Below are positions 49,548-61,701 of a stretch of DNA of 64,000 nucleotides, piece after piece; the first letter of the stretch is position 1, and the number at the start of each line of letters is the position of its first letter. The stretch covers positions 1,054,001 to 1,118,000 of the forward strand of contig JBCAML010000012.1 in NCBI GenBank assembly GCA_038503075.1, in the 5' to 3' direction. The notes under the pieces are model-generated. The model was not told the origin of the DNA. It made no database searches and worked only from the letters and a program-made list of their open reading frames with translations. The stretch is from Gyromitra esculenta. Taxonomy: Eukaryota > Ascomycota > Pezizomycetes > Pezizales > Discinaceae. The translations under genes were made by a program, and so were the position numbers.

Positions 49548-50570
49548 TGTTGGTGGGTTCGGAGCTTGGGCAAGGGGCGTGACAAGTGATTTACTAGCAG
49601 GGGCCCCCCAGCTGCCTCTCTCAAGCAGTACTGATGATGGACTATGGTTTTTACTGTTTACCGTGTATATTTTAAATCTTTTTCTCCGGTAAACACCTCA
49701 TACTAGAGTGCTCTAGTAGCTCCGCAAACAATCCGTCTAAAGGCACCCCAATGGGGAAATATTCCCGTCGAGTTTTGACAGCTTGCAGAAGCTAGTCAAC
49801 TAGGTTGGCTGGGGATCAATCCCCACAAAGACGCATGTCTCGAAAAAGTAAAGGTCTGGCATTTCACCAATCTCGTTAACTGCTGGCCAATCAGGGTTCT
49901 GCATCTATTCTGCTGGACCGGCTTTAGCCAGGGGCTTGACATCCACCGGGTCTTTTAAGCTGGACGTCGATGTGCGACCGTTCACTAGTCCGTAGGTAGT
50001 ACTGCAGTCTGCGGTAGCGCACAGTAATCATCTCGCCCTCCCTGTCAAGCACCCTTCAATGTCTGCGATAGCTGGGAGAGGCTCCAGTTGTGTGATGGAG
50101 GGTGGACTATGATGATTACAATGCAGGACAGATCTGGGAATTATCAACATGTCGAGCACCGAATCTCGGATAATCCCTCCCCACCGTACAAGCCGTCACT
50201 GACAAAAGCAAATTTTTGCAGATACCTATGTCTCGGCGCCGCGACCTTACCAGCCGCGTCCTAGTGGATCGCCGCAACCCGCTCGCAAACTCCCTTATTT
50301 ATAAAAAACCGATTGGCACTCGGCGAAACGTTAGGGATCGGTGATGCGCCATTTCCCCGCATCCGCTAAGTTCTCCGCACTACCCATCCGGCAAGTGGTA
50401 AGCTTCGACAAGGCGAGACGTCAACAACCCTGGACGCACGCGTCGGCGTCTGCCGTCCATCGTCGTCCATTTATTGCTTTCATCCCCAGCTCTTTTTTTT
50501 GCATCTTACGACAGATTAGTTCCTGCAACACCTGGAATCTGCTCTAGAGGACGTGGGAATATCATTCAAA
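49548..50570. other. intergenic region between the ABC and MFS genes
   Basis: This holds the ABC 3' region and the MFS promoter. A short imperfect CGG/CCG-containing stretch at about 49,975-50,000 and pyrimidine tracts near 50,480-50,500 are visible. No gene is supported; the 68-codon frame at 50341-50547 is in the likely leader. Confidence 0.45.
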
Positions 50571-52444
50571 ATGAGCGACAAGGGATTGGATGTGATGGAC
50601 GAGGATGCCTTGCAGTGGGCTACCCAGTTGGCAAACTATGTCCCTGATACGGAGGAAGAGAAGAAACTCGTGCGAAAGATTGATTTATACCTCATGCCAA
50701 TATTATGGATAATGTATATCCTCAATTATATCGGTAAGTATTCACAATATCCCCCCCAGCGATATCTAAGCTATGGTAGCAGTTCTGACCAGAAATGTAC
50801 ATTTCGCAGATCGGACGAATATCGGAAATGCAAAAATTGCTGGCATGGATAAAGACTTGGGTCTCGACGACTCTAAGTATGCCTGGGTATTAAGGTTGGC
50901 ATTTTACCTCTTAACGAATTAGCGACGAAAAAAAAAAGTATTAGTCTAATATTGTCCGGGAGAAAAGTATCTTTTTCTTTGGATATCTCCTCTGTGAGGT
51001 ACCATCAAACATGATTCTTTCGAGGTCACAGCCTTCGATATTCCTCCCTTCGATCATGCTGCTGTGGGGGTATGAGGCACTCCTTCAATTTTAAGGGTAA
51101 TTAGCTCCAATACTGACTCTCTTCCTTTAAAGTGCATTGTCAGCGGTAATGGCCGTAAGCAAGACCTTTGGTGCGCTCATGGGATTCCGCTTTGTCCTCG
51201 GGTTAGTAGTTGAGTCCTTGACTTACCAGCCTCTGGTCACATTCATTTCCCTAACCTTATGTTAGTTGCATCGAGTCTGGGTTTTTCCCCGGCGTTTTAT
51301 ATCTCCTTAGTTGCTGGTATAAAAAGGCCGAACTCGGGAAACGTTTCGCGATATTCTATTCCGCGGCAATTCTCAGCGGTGCATTTGGTGGAATATTTGC
51401 CGGAGCCATCATAGGGCACTTGGATGATGCTCGTGGCATACATGGTTGGCGATGGTACGTATGCACAATCACCCCGCAATAACATACTCTCAAAACTAAC
51501 ATCCGTATCTCTTTTAAGGCTATTTATCATTGAAGGAGTAGCCACTGTTTTCGTCTCTTTTATAGCTTATTTCGTATTACTTGATTTCCCAACCACCACG
51601 AAACGATTCAGCGAAGCTGAAAGGAATCTGGCTGTTTTAAGGTTATTACACGACGGTAGTGAATCTGGGAGATCGCAAAAGCGAATGACACATTGGGAGG
51701 CACTTAAGTCTGCTCTTGTGGATTGGAGAACGTGGGCTTTTACAATCTTGTTCGTGATGGATGTAGGAAGCGGGACAATATCATATTTCATCCCAACCCT
51801 CACGAAATCACTAGGCTACGATACCGTTACCGCACAGTACATGACTGTCCCGTAAGCCAGCCTACTCTTCCCATCCATATCTAAACTCCACATAGTCTAA
51901 TCTACCCGCCACTAGAATCTACGCCATCGCCGCGTTCTTCTGCAACATAATGGCCTACTCCGCCGACCGCACCTCAGAGCGCCGCTACCACGTCACCGGC
52001 GCACTCTTTGTCGGCTTTGTATCATGCGTAGTGGCCGCAACCATCCACTCCACAACCGTCAGATACGTAATGATCTGTTTCACTGCTTCGGGCATCTGGT
52101 CCGCCCTCCCTCTCATCCTCACATGGACATCCAACGTGGTAGACCTCCCGGCAGAGAAACGAGCAATCGTGTTGGCAATTGTCAACGCGTGCGGTAATTT
52201 CTCGTCGGTTTATGGATCCAGGATATGGCCGTCGTGGAATGCGCCCAGCTATACAATTGGATTTGGGGTCACGGCGAGCTTTTTGGGCTTTGGGACCCTA
52301 GTGGCGTTTTTGCTGCCGATTGGGTTGAGGATGTGGCCGCATAGGATGACGGAGGCGGAGAGGAAGGTGGTGGTTAGGATTGAGCCGGAGCCGGATCAGC
52401 GGGAGGGGGATGGTCGGGATCAAGATAGGATTTCGGTGGTTTGA
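50571..52444 (+). CDS. MFS permease, allantoate permease (Dal5/ACS) family
   Basis: A plasma-membrane symporter for small organic anions such as allantoate, nicotinate or similar carboxylates. Seven exons: 50571-50733, 50810-50894, 50968-51069, 51133-51201, 51266-51454, 51519-51851, 51916-52444; all phases agree, 489 residues. The N-terminal soluble segment ends KIDLYLMPILWIMYILNY, the first membrane span, followed across an intron by the family motif DRTNIGNAKIAG. Later blocks LCEVPSNMIL, ESGFFPG and GWRWLFIIEG are all typical of the family. About 12 spans are expected and the C-tail is acidic and short. The second intron uses an unusual GTTGGC donor. The frame is intact. The substrate cannot be read from sequence. 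Confidence 0.92.
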
Positions 52445-53478
52445 GTATATATAACGGTAATTGATAGATTGATGGTTTATGAGGGAATGGCTTTTTGTAT
52501 TTGGTTTTTTTAGTGATGAATTACTAGAGTAGAGTACACATATCTCGATTTTACTCCTTACATGGGGATTATTCTAGCTTCTACATATGTGCCGATTACT
52601 CTGGATATATACCAGTTTATCTCTTCTGTACTCCTACAAGGTGTTGCTGACGATGGAAATATTAGCGTTTCGGATAGCAATTACGTGTCTATAGACACTC
52701 ATGTTTCCAATAAATTTAATACATATATCCGAAACTAGATGATCATGATGATCTAGATACCAACCCTGTCCCACCACTAGCTACTACAAGCGTTGTTTCG
52801 GAAGCCTGCCGATCGTTTTCTATTATTCCAAGCTCAGCGTATGCCTCCTCCCGAGTTAACCATGTTGGGTCTGTCCGATTAATTCGTATCCGGAATTCGT
52901 GTTCACACGTATGCCTACTTATATCTCTACTCCCATTCCCATTACGAGTTCTCTCTATGACGGAGATCTACGGGAGCCAAGGGAGACTCCTTCGAGCCTA
53001 TTTGCTAGGACCATATATGTATGGCCAGCGAACCCAGCTCCCACCTCTTCTTGCTAGCCAGAATATTATTCTTAGCCAAATTAGAGAACGCTCAACGTTG
53101 ATTAGAAAAGGAGGTAACTGTTTCTAAAAAAAATGTGTACATACTTTGAACCACTATATAGCTACGTCCTCTGATCATGCTTATTTATATAGAATCTATA
53201 CACGTATCCAATCCACCCGAGACCCCGATTCCGTTGACGGTGGATGCGATCTCAGCAGTCTTTGCACCAGCAAGGTTCGCGGGTAGCTAACTACATGTAG
53301 GACTCCGAATTCTCTAAGTAATCGCATTTCAATATTTAAATCGCGGAGCATATTAGAGACTATAGGTTAGATGGATTTCGCGGGGATATTATTCGGATTT
53401 CCTCAGATGCGTATCCTAAGAGTCGCTAGTAGTGCCAATATAGCGAGCTTTGTCTCAAAACGGGGTGGGGGGTTTCGT
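52445..53478. other. gene-free stretch with an unassigned open frame
   Basis: From about 52750 to 53127 the plus strand stays open for about 125 codons, with no early ATG (first ATG near 52957). It has no domain I know and may be a transposon remnant. AT-rich DNA surrounds it. Confidence 0.3.
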
Positions 53479-53720
53479 TGGTTGGAAATGTGTTGCTTGT
53501 GGGTTGTGTCTTTGTAAGGAATATAGAACGATTTAGGGTTGGTTTCTATAGAGGGCTAGGTTGGTTTTGGTGGAGGCTGGGGAACTTTGACAGTAGGTTG
53601 TTTCTGGGGAATAGGAGGTGTGGGAGTAGATGGGGGTGTTTTACGGCGTTTCGAGGGCTTGGGTATTGGCGTTTCGGTCCTATAGCTATAGACTGGGTTT
53701 CTTGGGTAGAGGGTGGAAAT
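53479..53720 (-). pseudogene. proline-rich coding remnant
   Basis: Read on the minus strand, the G-rich plus strand gives a Pro/Lys/Thr-rich frame (SKRRKTPPSTPTPPIPQK, VPQPPPKP) broken by one TAG and continuing in frame. Such tails occur in ORF1 of Tad-like LINEs, so this may be an older, oppositely oriented LINE fragment. Low-complexity composition makes the call weak. Confidence 0.3.
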
Positions 53721-53840
53721 TATTATGTTCTTTTTAAATAGGGTGCCTGGGTTCCATTATAGCTAGCTATAGGTGCCTAGTTGGCTTTTATGCGTTATGA
53801 CTCGACTATATATATGTATGTAGTTTGATAACAAACTCTT

Positions 53841-53880
53841 CACACGCTCCGTCTCCTCTACACACGCTCCGTCTCCTCTA
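53841..53880. repeat. 20-bp tandem pair at the LINE 5' end
   Basis: The 20-mer CACACGCTCCGTCTCCTCTA occurs twice in a row, followed by the start of a third copy (CACA). It lies about 110 nt before the LINE ORF1 start codon and so may be promoter monomers of the LINE. Confidence 0.9.
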
Positions 53881-53988
53881 CACAATTTTTTTCGAAAAAC
53901 ACCTTCCTATTCGGGATAACCAACCTTCTTGCAAAACTCAAACTTTCCCCAAAACTCTTTAATTTTCAACTTCACCCTAGTGTTCGTG

Positions 53989-55008
53989 ATGGCTGAAAAC
54001 ACACTTCCTTTTTCTCTCTTCCCTAGTGGAAGGAATTTTCCAACAACCCCTCTGCTCCAACCTATCTCTGGAACTCCGTCAAGAGTTAACTCTCCTGTCC
54101 ATCCCTCAACTCCTACTATCATGTCCTCCAGTGCACTCTCGGAGATGCAAGATATCCTCTGCAAACTTATTGCACAATCTCCCATCAATCAAACAAGCAT
54201 CGCACCCATAGTTCAGAATCTCGCGCTCGCCGATCCTTCTCGCACCGAAGCAATCTTAATTGCTCTCGCCATCAATACCATGCATATGATATCATCCATA
54301 GATGCTAGGATGACCAAACTCGAAGAATTCCTTACGCCAGCACAAACGGCTTCTCCAAACAATCACCCACAGCAGCTTTCCCAAATTCAAGCTGCTATCA
54401 CCAATCTCGCCGACAAAGTGGCCATCCAATCCAAACACTCGGCTGACACGTCATCCAACACCACTACTCCGCTCGCCAAGAAAGGCAAAAAACTTACATT
54501 TGCCGAGGCAGCGAAATCTGCACCCACCAAAGATAGTACCGCAACAACCTCCGCCCAAAAGAGCAACTCCAAGCCCAAAGAACTTAAAGACCCCAAAGAA
54601 AAAGCACCACGCCCTCTTCCCACAGCCAAAAGAAGATTCTTTGCCTCCCGGACCACTGCCTCGCCCTTTGCCAAATCCGCTGTCCTATCCGCAACACTAC
54701 CAGTAGCCATTGGCCACGCCCTTAGAGCCGCCCAATTCCCCAACAGCCAATCTGTCGCTCTATCTGCTACTGTCAACGACAGAGGGACGGTCACGTTTAC
54801 TGCCAACCCCTTCACACCCACTTCCACTTTTATCCCCTACTTCTCAGCCATTCACAAAACACTGAATGAATGCTGTCCTATCGGAGATAATCCATTCAAC
54901 CCCATCCGTACAGCACCCACCGATGTTAACATCGCAATTCACAACATCCTCACATTTGCCCTACCGAACGAACCCAGCAAACTTACTACCACTCTCTCAG
55001 AAGCTATC
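53989..55008 (+). pseudogene. Tad-like LINE ORF1, N-terminal part, truncated by an LTR element
   Basis: The frame runs 340 residues from ATG 53989 until it meets the LTR element at 55009, where four foreign codons and a stop follow. Residues about 1-60 are Ser/Pro-rich, then comes a coiled-coil-like region (IDARMTKLEEFL), a basic Lys/Ser/Thr linker, and the nucleic-acid-binding block ending in DVNIAIHNILTFALPNEPSKL. The latter is typical of ORF1 proteins of fungal Tad-group LINEs. The zinc-knuckle end is found beyond the LTR element at 62639-62800. About 100 residues usually lie between the two, and these are absent from the window. Confidence 0.75.
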
Positions 55009-55719
55009 TGTTATACCTATTGGTAGCTTAGTTGGTTACGACTTGAGTTCGCTTATGATGCACACATATGGACTTGTGTTCAATCCCCGACCATGTCGGT
55101 TATTATTAATCTTGGTTGATTATTAATAAGATTCGGATTGGATGTTTGGTTTCCTTGTGTCATCAATGGCCGACTCTTTCGATCGACACTTCCCTGATTC
55201 GCTTATACGTTGCGTCGCCGGTTAATTCCGACAATCACGCCATACGATAATGAGAGGGTAGGAGAGCGAAGAAAGCGTTTTAAGTGCATGGGATTTCTTC
55301 ACGTTAGTTCATGTTATTACATAGCATTTGTATTCGACACTCGACTACTATAAGAGTCCAAATGTTTACCGCTGAGAAGGGTCTTCTTCCTGATCATTAG
55401 CGACGAAGAACGAGCCTTTATCAATATTATATTGTTTCTAAGAAAAATACTTCCGTGCAATTTACTCTTTTACTTGTGAATTACTTTTATCTCGCTTAGC
55501 AAGCGCCCTTCAAATTAGTTATTAAAACCTTACTATTGGAAGTTCTTCACTAACTTCGCTCGATCCCTACTTTGAACCCTACGGTTATCTTTTAGCGGTT
55601 CATAAGAAGCAGATTGCGCCTGTGTATTGTGTTGCGGATAGCAACCGGCAGGTTATAGCGTCTGATTGTTATCTAAAGTTTCTTGAGATTTCCTGTGCGG
55701 TAAGAAGTACTGTCTTACA
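55009..55719. repeat. 5' LTR (711 bp)
   Basis: Its first about 427 bp (to 55435) and its last about 200 bp (from 55520) match the 3' LTR with scattered substitutions and 1-bp indels. The middle of about 84 bp (55436-55519) has no counterpart there. Confidence 0.9.
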
Positions 55720-55762
55720 AGTATATCGATAGGCATATCAATACTTTGCTTATTCAACTATA

Positions 55763-57999
55763 ATGGCGGACGTATTTGTGATGGATACAGACATGTCTGA
55801 CGGTTCCGATGATCCCATCTCGAGACACTCTTCAAGAACTCCTCGTCAAGAACTACCCATCTTACACCCACTCCTGCCCCTTCATTCCAAAACACTTCAC
55901 GCCATCCGCAATTCCAACGAAGAGCGCTCAAATTGAGGATGTTCACGCACGCGTGATAATCTCATGCTTACGCTAAACGAAGCCTTTAGACACGTTGTAC
56001 TAAGGCAAGAAGAGGCTCAGCAGGAAACACCTGCCTCTAAACCAACTTAACTCACAAGCTCAAACTCAATATCTAAGCCTCAACCCATATCCAGCAGCGA
56101 TGCAGATCAACAAGAGTTCTCGGCCAAGAACTAGCCCGTATCGAGGTACTGGTTCACGGTCTTGGTAATAGATTGGCCTCCCTGCAACAGCAAGACATGA
56201 GGCACACAGCGCATTGGAAGGGTGGAAACAGTAGTCGAAGTATAGTAAACAAGAGGAATGCAAAGACAACGAAGTCACTTAACGATCGAGGAGTCTACTT
56301 CAGTCAGATCACTCAACATATTCGTGCTCAGTCAGAATTACCAGCCCGATCAAGCAGGCCTCAACGGCTCTATTCATGCACCCCAACCGCTCTCACGAAG
56401 CGAGAAAGAAAGGAATCCAGCCCAAAGTGAACGAGGTGAACCCTCCGGAAAGACACGGGTAATAGTGGGCAGCCCCCACATGGACCCAATTACCGTGTTG
56501 GTCTGGGCTTCCTGATCAGATGACGGATCGTCATCGGATGATTCGGAGGAAGAAAGCGCGGAAGAACATCGAAGATACCAATCAATGGCTGGCCACAGAA
56601 GAAGAGAAAGGGAGAACCGCGGCGGAGGCCACCAAGTATTGCACCTCCACCGCCACCCCCCCCAAATAACCCTGGTGAAATGGTAATCACCATTGATCAC
56701 AGGTACCCCAAGCGTCACCGTCATCACGACACCACAAGATCCCGATCGCGAACCAGAAAAATTCACTGCCGCCACAAATCGGATCTCGCATGGATCCGAA
56801 GCTGCGAAGTATATTTTGAGATGAACGAGTGGCTTTGGACCAGCGACCGACACAAAATCCACTATGCCGCCAGCCGTTGTGAAGGAAACAAGGCTTGACC
56901 ATACGTTGTTATGTATACCAACAAGATGGACGGAGCCGAAGGACAAATCCAGGAACCAGAGTATGCCTACTGGGCAACCTTCTCACTGAAGATGAAGGAA
57001 GTATTCTGCTCTCCGGACGAAAAACGCGATGCCATATATGCCACGATCGTGTACCTTACACAACCGCTGGCGAATATATCCTCAAATGAAAGAACCTAAA
57101 TATAAAGGTTGGAATACGACGCTGTGGAGGATGAAGGTCGAAGAAAGATCCCTCTCAAGATACGAGAGTTGATGGTAGGTTGTGTCCGTTTGACGATGAT
57201 GCAGAATGGCTGGAGGCCTTACGATCAAGAGGAAGGATGTGGGAGAGTATTTGTATCACCGTAAACTGGAGAATAGAGGTCTCCACCACGATGGTCGTGG
57301 AAAAAGGAGGAGAAAAAGCAGGAAGAACGTCTTAAAAGCGGTTTCAAAAGCAGAGTCAAGCATGACTCAAAAGTAATGTCAAAGAGGATACCCCTAAAAG
57401 GATGCCCCTCCCCCCACTAACAAGCACCGGAGATGCCTCGGCCGAAGGCCGCTCATGAAGGGGTAAGTCAGACCTAGTTGACCGACGCAGACGGGCGAAA
57501 CACTGCACTAGGTGGTCGGCCCGACTGTCACCCAAGACGCGCGACACGAAGGAACCTCGAACGGTATCATCTGCGCAAGCCGGCGCCAGTCGTAACGAAA
57601 CGGGTCAAGCCCGAAAAGAATGAGCAGTGGGGATGCATTAGAGGTTTGTTAGCGCCCAAGACGAGGGCCGCGACAGCCACCTACAAAAGGGCCATGAATG
57701 AGCTATCGCTCCAAAGCGGGATCTCCGTGACCCTGTTAATCTTTATGCAAATACAAATTCTGACGAAAATGTCGAGAATTTTCACTAGGTCGACTACCGG
57801 TGGGCCAGAGGTAGCAGACGTTAACCAAACATTCGAAACCCTGCAATCGAAGAAAGAATTGTCTCAATCCTTGAGACCGAAAAATACAAAAACAAACGAA
57901 AAGAAAGGAGGACGACTCTTCGAATCATCCAACAAAAACAACATACGTAACCCACCGTATACGAGCGGCCCCGAGGCAAGCGCTACTCAGAATCAATAA
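55763..57999 (+). pseudogene. gag region of the chromovirus, decayed
   Basis: An ATG at 55763 opens a frame that stops after about 58 codons. Later pieces lie in different frames: 56890-57099 contains the capsid-like run YAYWATFSLKMKEVF, and 57478-57999 is a basic, low-complexity stretch that reaches the protease boundary. Several stops and frameshifts separate the pieces. No clear zinc knuckle is visible. Confidence 0.65.
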
Positions 58000-58004
58000 G
58001 TGGT

Positions 58005-59020
58005 AGTCAACGTATTGCTAGATTCTGAGCCTAATGTTTTTCTCTTGTCCCCTTTGTTTGTTGTGAAATGGTCGGTCCCAAAGCGTGCAAAGAGACGTCC
58101 CGTTAACTATTAAACTTCACAGGTGAAGAAGTGGTTGGAGCGGGACAAGCCTTTACTAACCCTATTACTATGATCATAGGGAATAATCATACATCTAATG
58201 TATCTCAAGATTGGGCTATACTGGGTTAGATTGATAGCAGTGGCTGGTGGTTGACGAGTCACCGGTTGGAAAACCCTTACGACCACGCAAACTGGAAGTT
58301 CGAATCTCCTGGTTGCTGTAACCAGTGCTCTGTGACGACTGCTCCTCTTAATACCGGTAACGATATCGAATACGACGAATGGCGCGATTTAGACGAATAA
58401 TTGACATGATGCAATCGATGACGAAGAAACTGAACTTCAAGACTCTCCGAAAGATACCACCGATTTGTCACCTATTCGGCACTCCCATCCAGGAATCCTT
58501 GCCAGAACGAAGCGCCATTCGATCACGCTTATTGATCTCGAAAGAGACAACCGTGTCCCAATCTATAAACTTTCGGAAAAAGAACTTGAGATTCTCCGGA
58601 AGTACTTGGACAAAATAGTGGTAAGGGAAGATACGCCAAGCAAGTCACCTGCTGCCGCCCATATTATTCGCGCCGAAACCAGACGGAGGGCTACGACTAT
58701 ACGTAGATTACGTCTTGAACAAGGTGACAGTAAAGAACCGATACCCTCTGCCGCTAATGTCCGAATTGCGTGATGATAGTAACGGGGCTTCGATCTTTAC
58801 CAAACCTGACCTCAAAGACGGTTTTCACCAGATCCGTATCAAAGAAGGCGATGAGTGGAAAACAGCGTTTCGTACAAGATATGGTCATTTCGAGTACACA
58901 GTCATGCCTTTCGGCGCAAACGCCCCGCAACCTTTCAAGATATGATGATCAGGCTCCGCGAATTTCTGACCAAGCGGTCGCGTTTATATTGACGACATCC
59001 TCATCTACTCAAAGACCCTC
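58005..59020 (+). pseudogene. protease and reverse transcriptase region of the chromovirus, decayed
   Basis: The protease-like segment begins VVNVLLDSEPNVFLLSP near 58005, where the active site DSG reads DSE. Reverse transcriptase runs from about 58640: [45 protein letters not shown] and MPFG are all visible at 58715-58920. After a frameshift near 58920-58990 the catalytic YIDDILIYSK box is read at about 58986-59019. The catalytic residues survive, but the frame does not. Confidence 0.85.
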
Positions 59021-61493
59021 GAGAACATGAGGCCTTGGTGACCAGAGTCCTGCAGCGGTTGGAGGACGAGGTTTGGCAGTATCCATTAAGAAAAGCTACT
59101 TTCACTTGCGGGAAGTTGAGTTTTTAGGGTACATAATTTCTGACAAAGCGTGTCTATGTCAATGAAGAAGGTCGAGTCAATCCTTTCATGAAACCCCGAA
59201 GAAGATACGCGATGCTTCAGGTATTCATTGGATTCGCTAATTTTTACCGACGGTTCATCGAAAATTTCTCCCAAGTTGCAAGTCCCTTAACCGAGTTAAC
59301 CAAAGCGACCCCAAGAATTCCAATCGCGACCATCGTCGATAGCTTTCGAGTACCTAAAAGTTGCCTTCACGACAAAGACCCATCCTTTGTCACTTTGCGC
59401 CGAACGACAGACTGCGGTAGAAACCGACGCCTCGACTATGCGCTGTGCGGCCTCTCGCAGATCATCGATAGCAAGCTACATCCCGTAAAGATTCCATTCC
59501 GTAAAATTTAATAAAGCCGAACTTAACTACGAGGTGCACGATAAAGAACTACTCGCGATAGTAACCGCCTTCAAGGAATGGCGACATTACCTGTAAGAAG
59601 ACCAAGCCGATCGTCTATACACCATAAAAATCTCGAATATTTCATGAAGGAGACAAGGATCCTAAATCGACGACAGGCTAGATGGGCGGAATATTTATCG
59701 TCATTCGACTTTAAAATCATATATCGACCCTGATCGTGAGGAAAGCAGACGCACTATCAAGACGACCGAGATCGTCCCTAAGGAGTGATACAACACAGCC
59801 TACGTGCCATGTTCAAGCGCCAAGTCGATATGACTGGCCGTCCCAGTAAGTCAATCGTTATATCCTTAATTCATAGAAAAGACGATAACACAATCAGTAC
59901 AAAACCAAAACGACGACCCGTTACACTTTACCGAACTGGACTCAAACGGCAACCATCACCATTATAATTTTAATCCTAATACAACACACGAGCCTACTTA
60001 TTTCATCGCATCCTCAAAGCGCTTCAAGTCCTTAAATTTAATTCTTGACTTTTTGTTATGTTAAAAGCGAAGGTCGAGTCTGACAAAGACTATAAGGAAA
60101 TTCGAGACTTAGTTAAAGCTGGCAGCGAAATCAAGAGGCTACAACACTACACAATGATGGAGAACTCCTCTATTGGAAAAACAGGCTAACAATCCCTAAC
60201 GACGATTTAAATCAAGACTACCATTTTAGAAACGAACACGACTCCAAGATAGCAAAGACTTTGGCATGGACAAAACCACGGAACTTGTTCACGGAACTTC
60301 TACTCATTTCATACGATCGAAATGGACATGATTACGTCCGCTCACGCGATCCACGCCAACATAACAACCAAGTCATAAGAAATATGGACTCCTGCAACCG
60401 CTAGAGACCCCATACGCTCCATGGATGTCGATATCAACAGACTTCATCGTCCAGTTACCCGAGTCGAGTATGATTCACCCAAATACGTGTAGTAGTTGAC
60501 AGGTTTACCAAGATACGCACTTCATCCCACTAATAAAGAGCTACAGTTGATGCAAGAAAGCGCTTGTTGACAAAGTTTAAACTTCACGCTCCGAAAGAAA
60601 TTGTTTCAGCATCGAGATGCTAAGTCACAGGGGAATTCTGACCTCATTATGCAAACTTCTAGACATTAAGTCCAAAGAAATCTACCGCATTCCATCCTGA
60701 GACCGACGACAAACCGAAAGCGTTAATCAAGTCCTTAAGCCTCACCTAAGAACTTCGTCAACTACGACCAAGATGACGAGATACCTACTGCCGCATAATG
60801 AGTTCGCTTACAACAATGCCGAAGCCACAGCCACTGGAATCAGCCACTTTCTACGCTAATCATGGTTTCCATCCTGCAATTTCTGACGATTGATACCGAA
60901 GTCAAGTTAATCCAAATACAAAGTTATACGCACATCGGCTTCAGAAAGTAAACGATTTTGCCACTACCTCGCTCAAAGCCACCCGAGAAAACATGTCCAA
61001 ATATTTTGACAAGAAACGACAGGCGGAACCATCGCTTTAAGGTCGGAGATTTAGTAATGCTCGACGCCAGAAACATTAGAACCAAGCGTCCAACGAAAAA
61101 GTTAGCCCCTAAGTCATACGGACCCTTCCCGATTACAGTCGGTACTAGAGCTTGCACTTTAGATACAGGAGGTCGCTGGAGGATATTCCCCACCTTCCAT
61201 GTATCCTTGCTCGAGCCATACCGGACAAGCGTCAGAAACCCGAAAACAAGACCGACCGCCGCCTGACGACATTGAAGGTGACAATGAGTAGGAGGTGGAA
61301 TACATCGTCAAAAGCGAGAAGAGAGAAACCAAAGTGGGACGACGAACGATTAGCCGGATGTTCTATTTCATCAAATGGGTGGGATACGGAAGATGAGAAC
61401 TCATGGGAACCTGCCGACGAAGGAGGATTAGCCAATGCAGCCGCAGCAATTGCCGAATTTCACAGTCTTTACCCACACCAGCCTAAGCCATAA
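59021..61493 (+). pseudogene. RNase H, integrase and chromodomain region of the chromovirus, decayed
   Basis: RNase H pieces lie at 59188-59600 ([16 protein letters not shown], then [19 protein letters not shown]). The integrase core is recognisable near 60419-60515 (WMSISTDFIVQLPES, VDRFTK-like). The C-terminal module at 60958-61266 has KVGDLVMLDARNI, YGPFPI and FPTFHVSLLEPY. Past 61285 a chromodomain is split over two frames: EYIVKSEK with FYFIKWVGY in one, then NSWEPADEGG in the next, ending at 61493. The order is that of Tf1/MAGGY-type chromoviruses. Confidence 0.85.
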
Positions 61494-61690
61494 GCTGTTT
61501 CACATTTGTATTCTTTCTTGCGTTTAGAATATGTATAAAATGTTTTACTACTAAAAAGAAACTAGCTGAGGAAAATTTTCCATCGTGGCCAAGTAAACGC
61601 GGTGGTTTTTACGTACCCAAGATGCTATAGAACCACTTTGTAATCAGTTAATTATTTTGTATTATAGTTAGACGAGGACGACTAACCTAG

Positions 61691-61701
61691 GAGGGGGATA
61701 C
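61691..61701 (+). other. polypurine tract of the chromovirus
   Basis: GAGGGGGATAC lies directly before the 3' LTR start TGTTATAC, the position where plus-strand DNA synthesis is primed. Confidence 0.7.

Noticed and set aside
58298..58309. GTTCGAATCTCC, tRNA-like T-loop
   Set aside because: The T stem is only partly paired, no acceptor stem is found, and the segment reads as pol coding sequence (Trp-Trp-Leu and Asn-Pro-Tyr blocks) of the Gypsy element.
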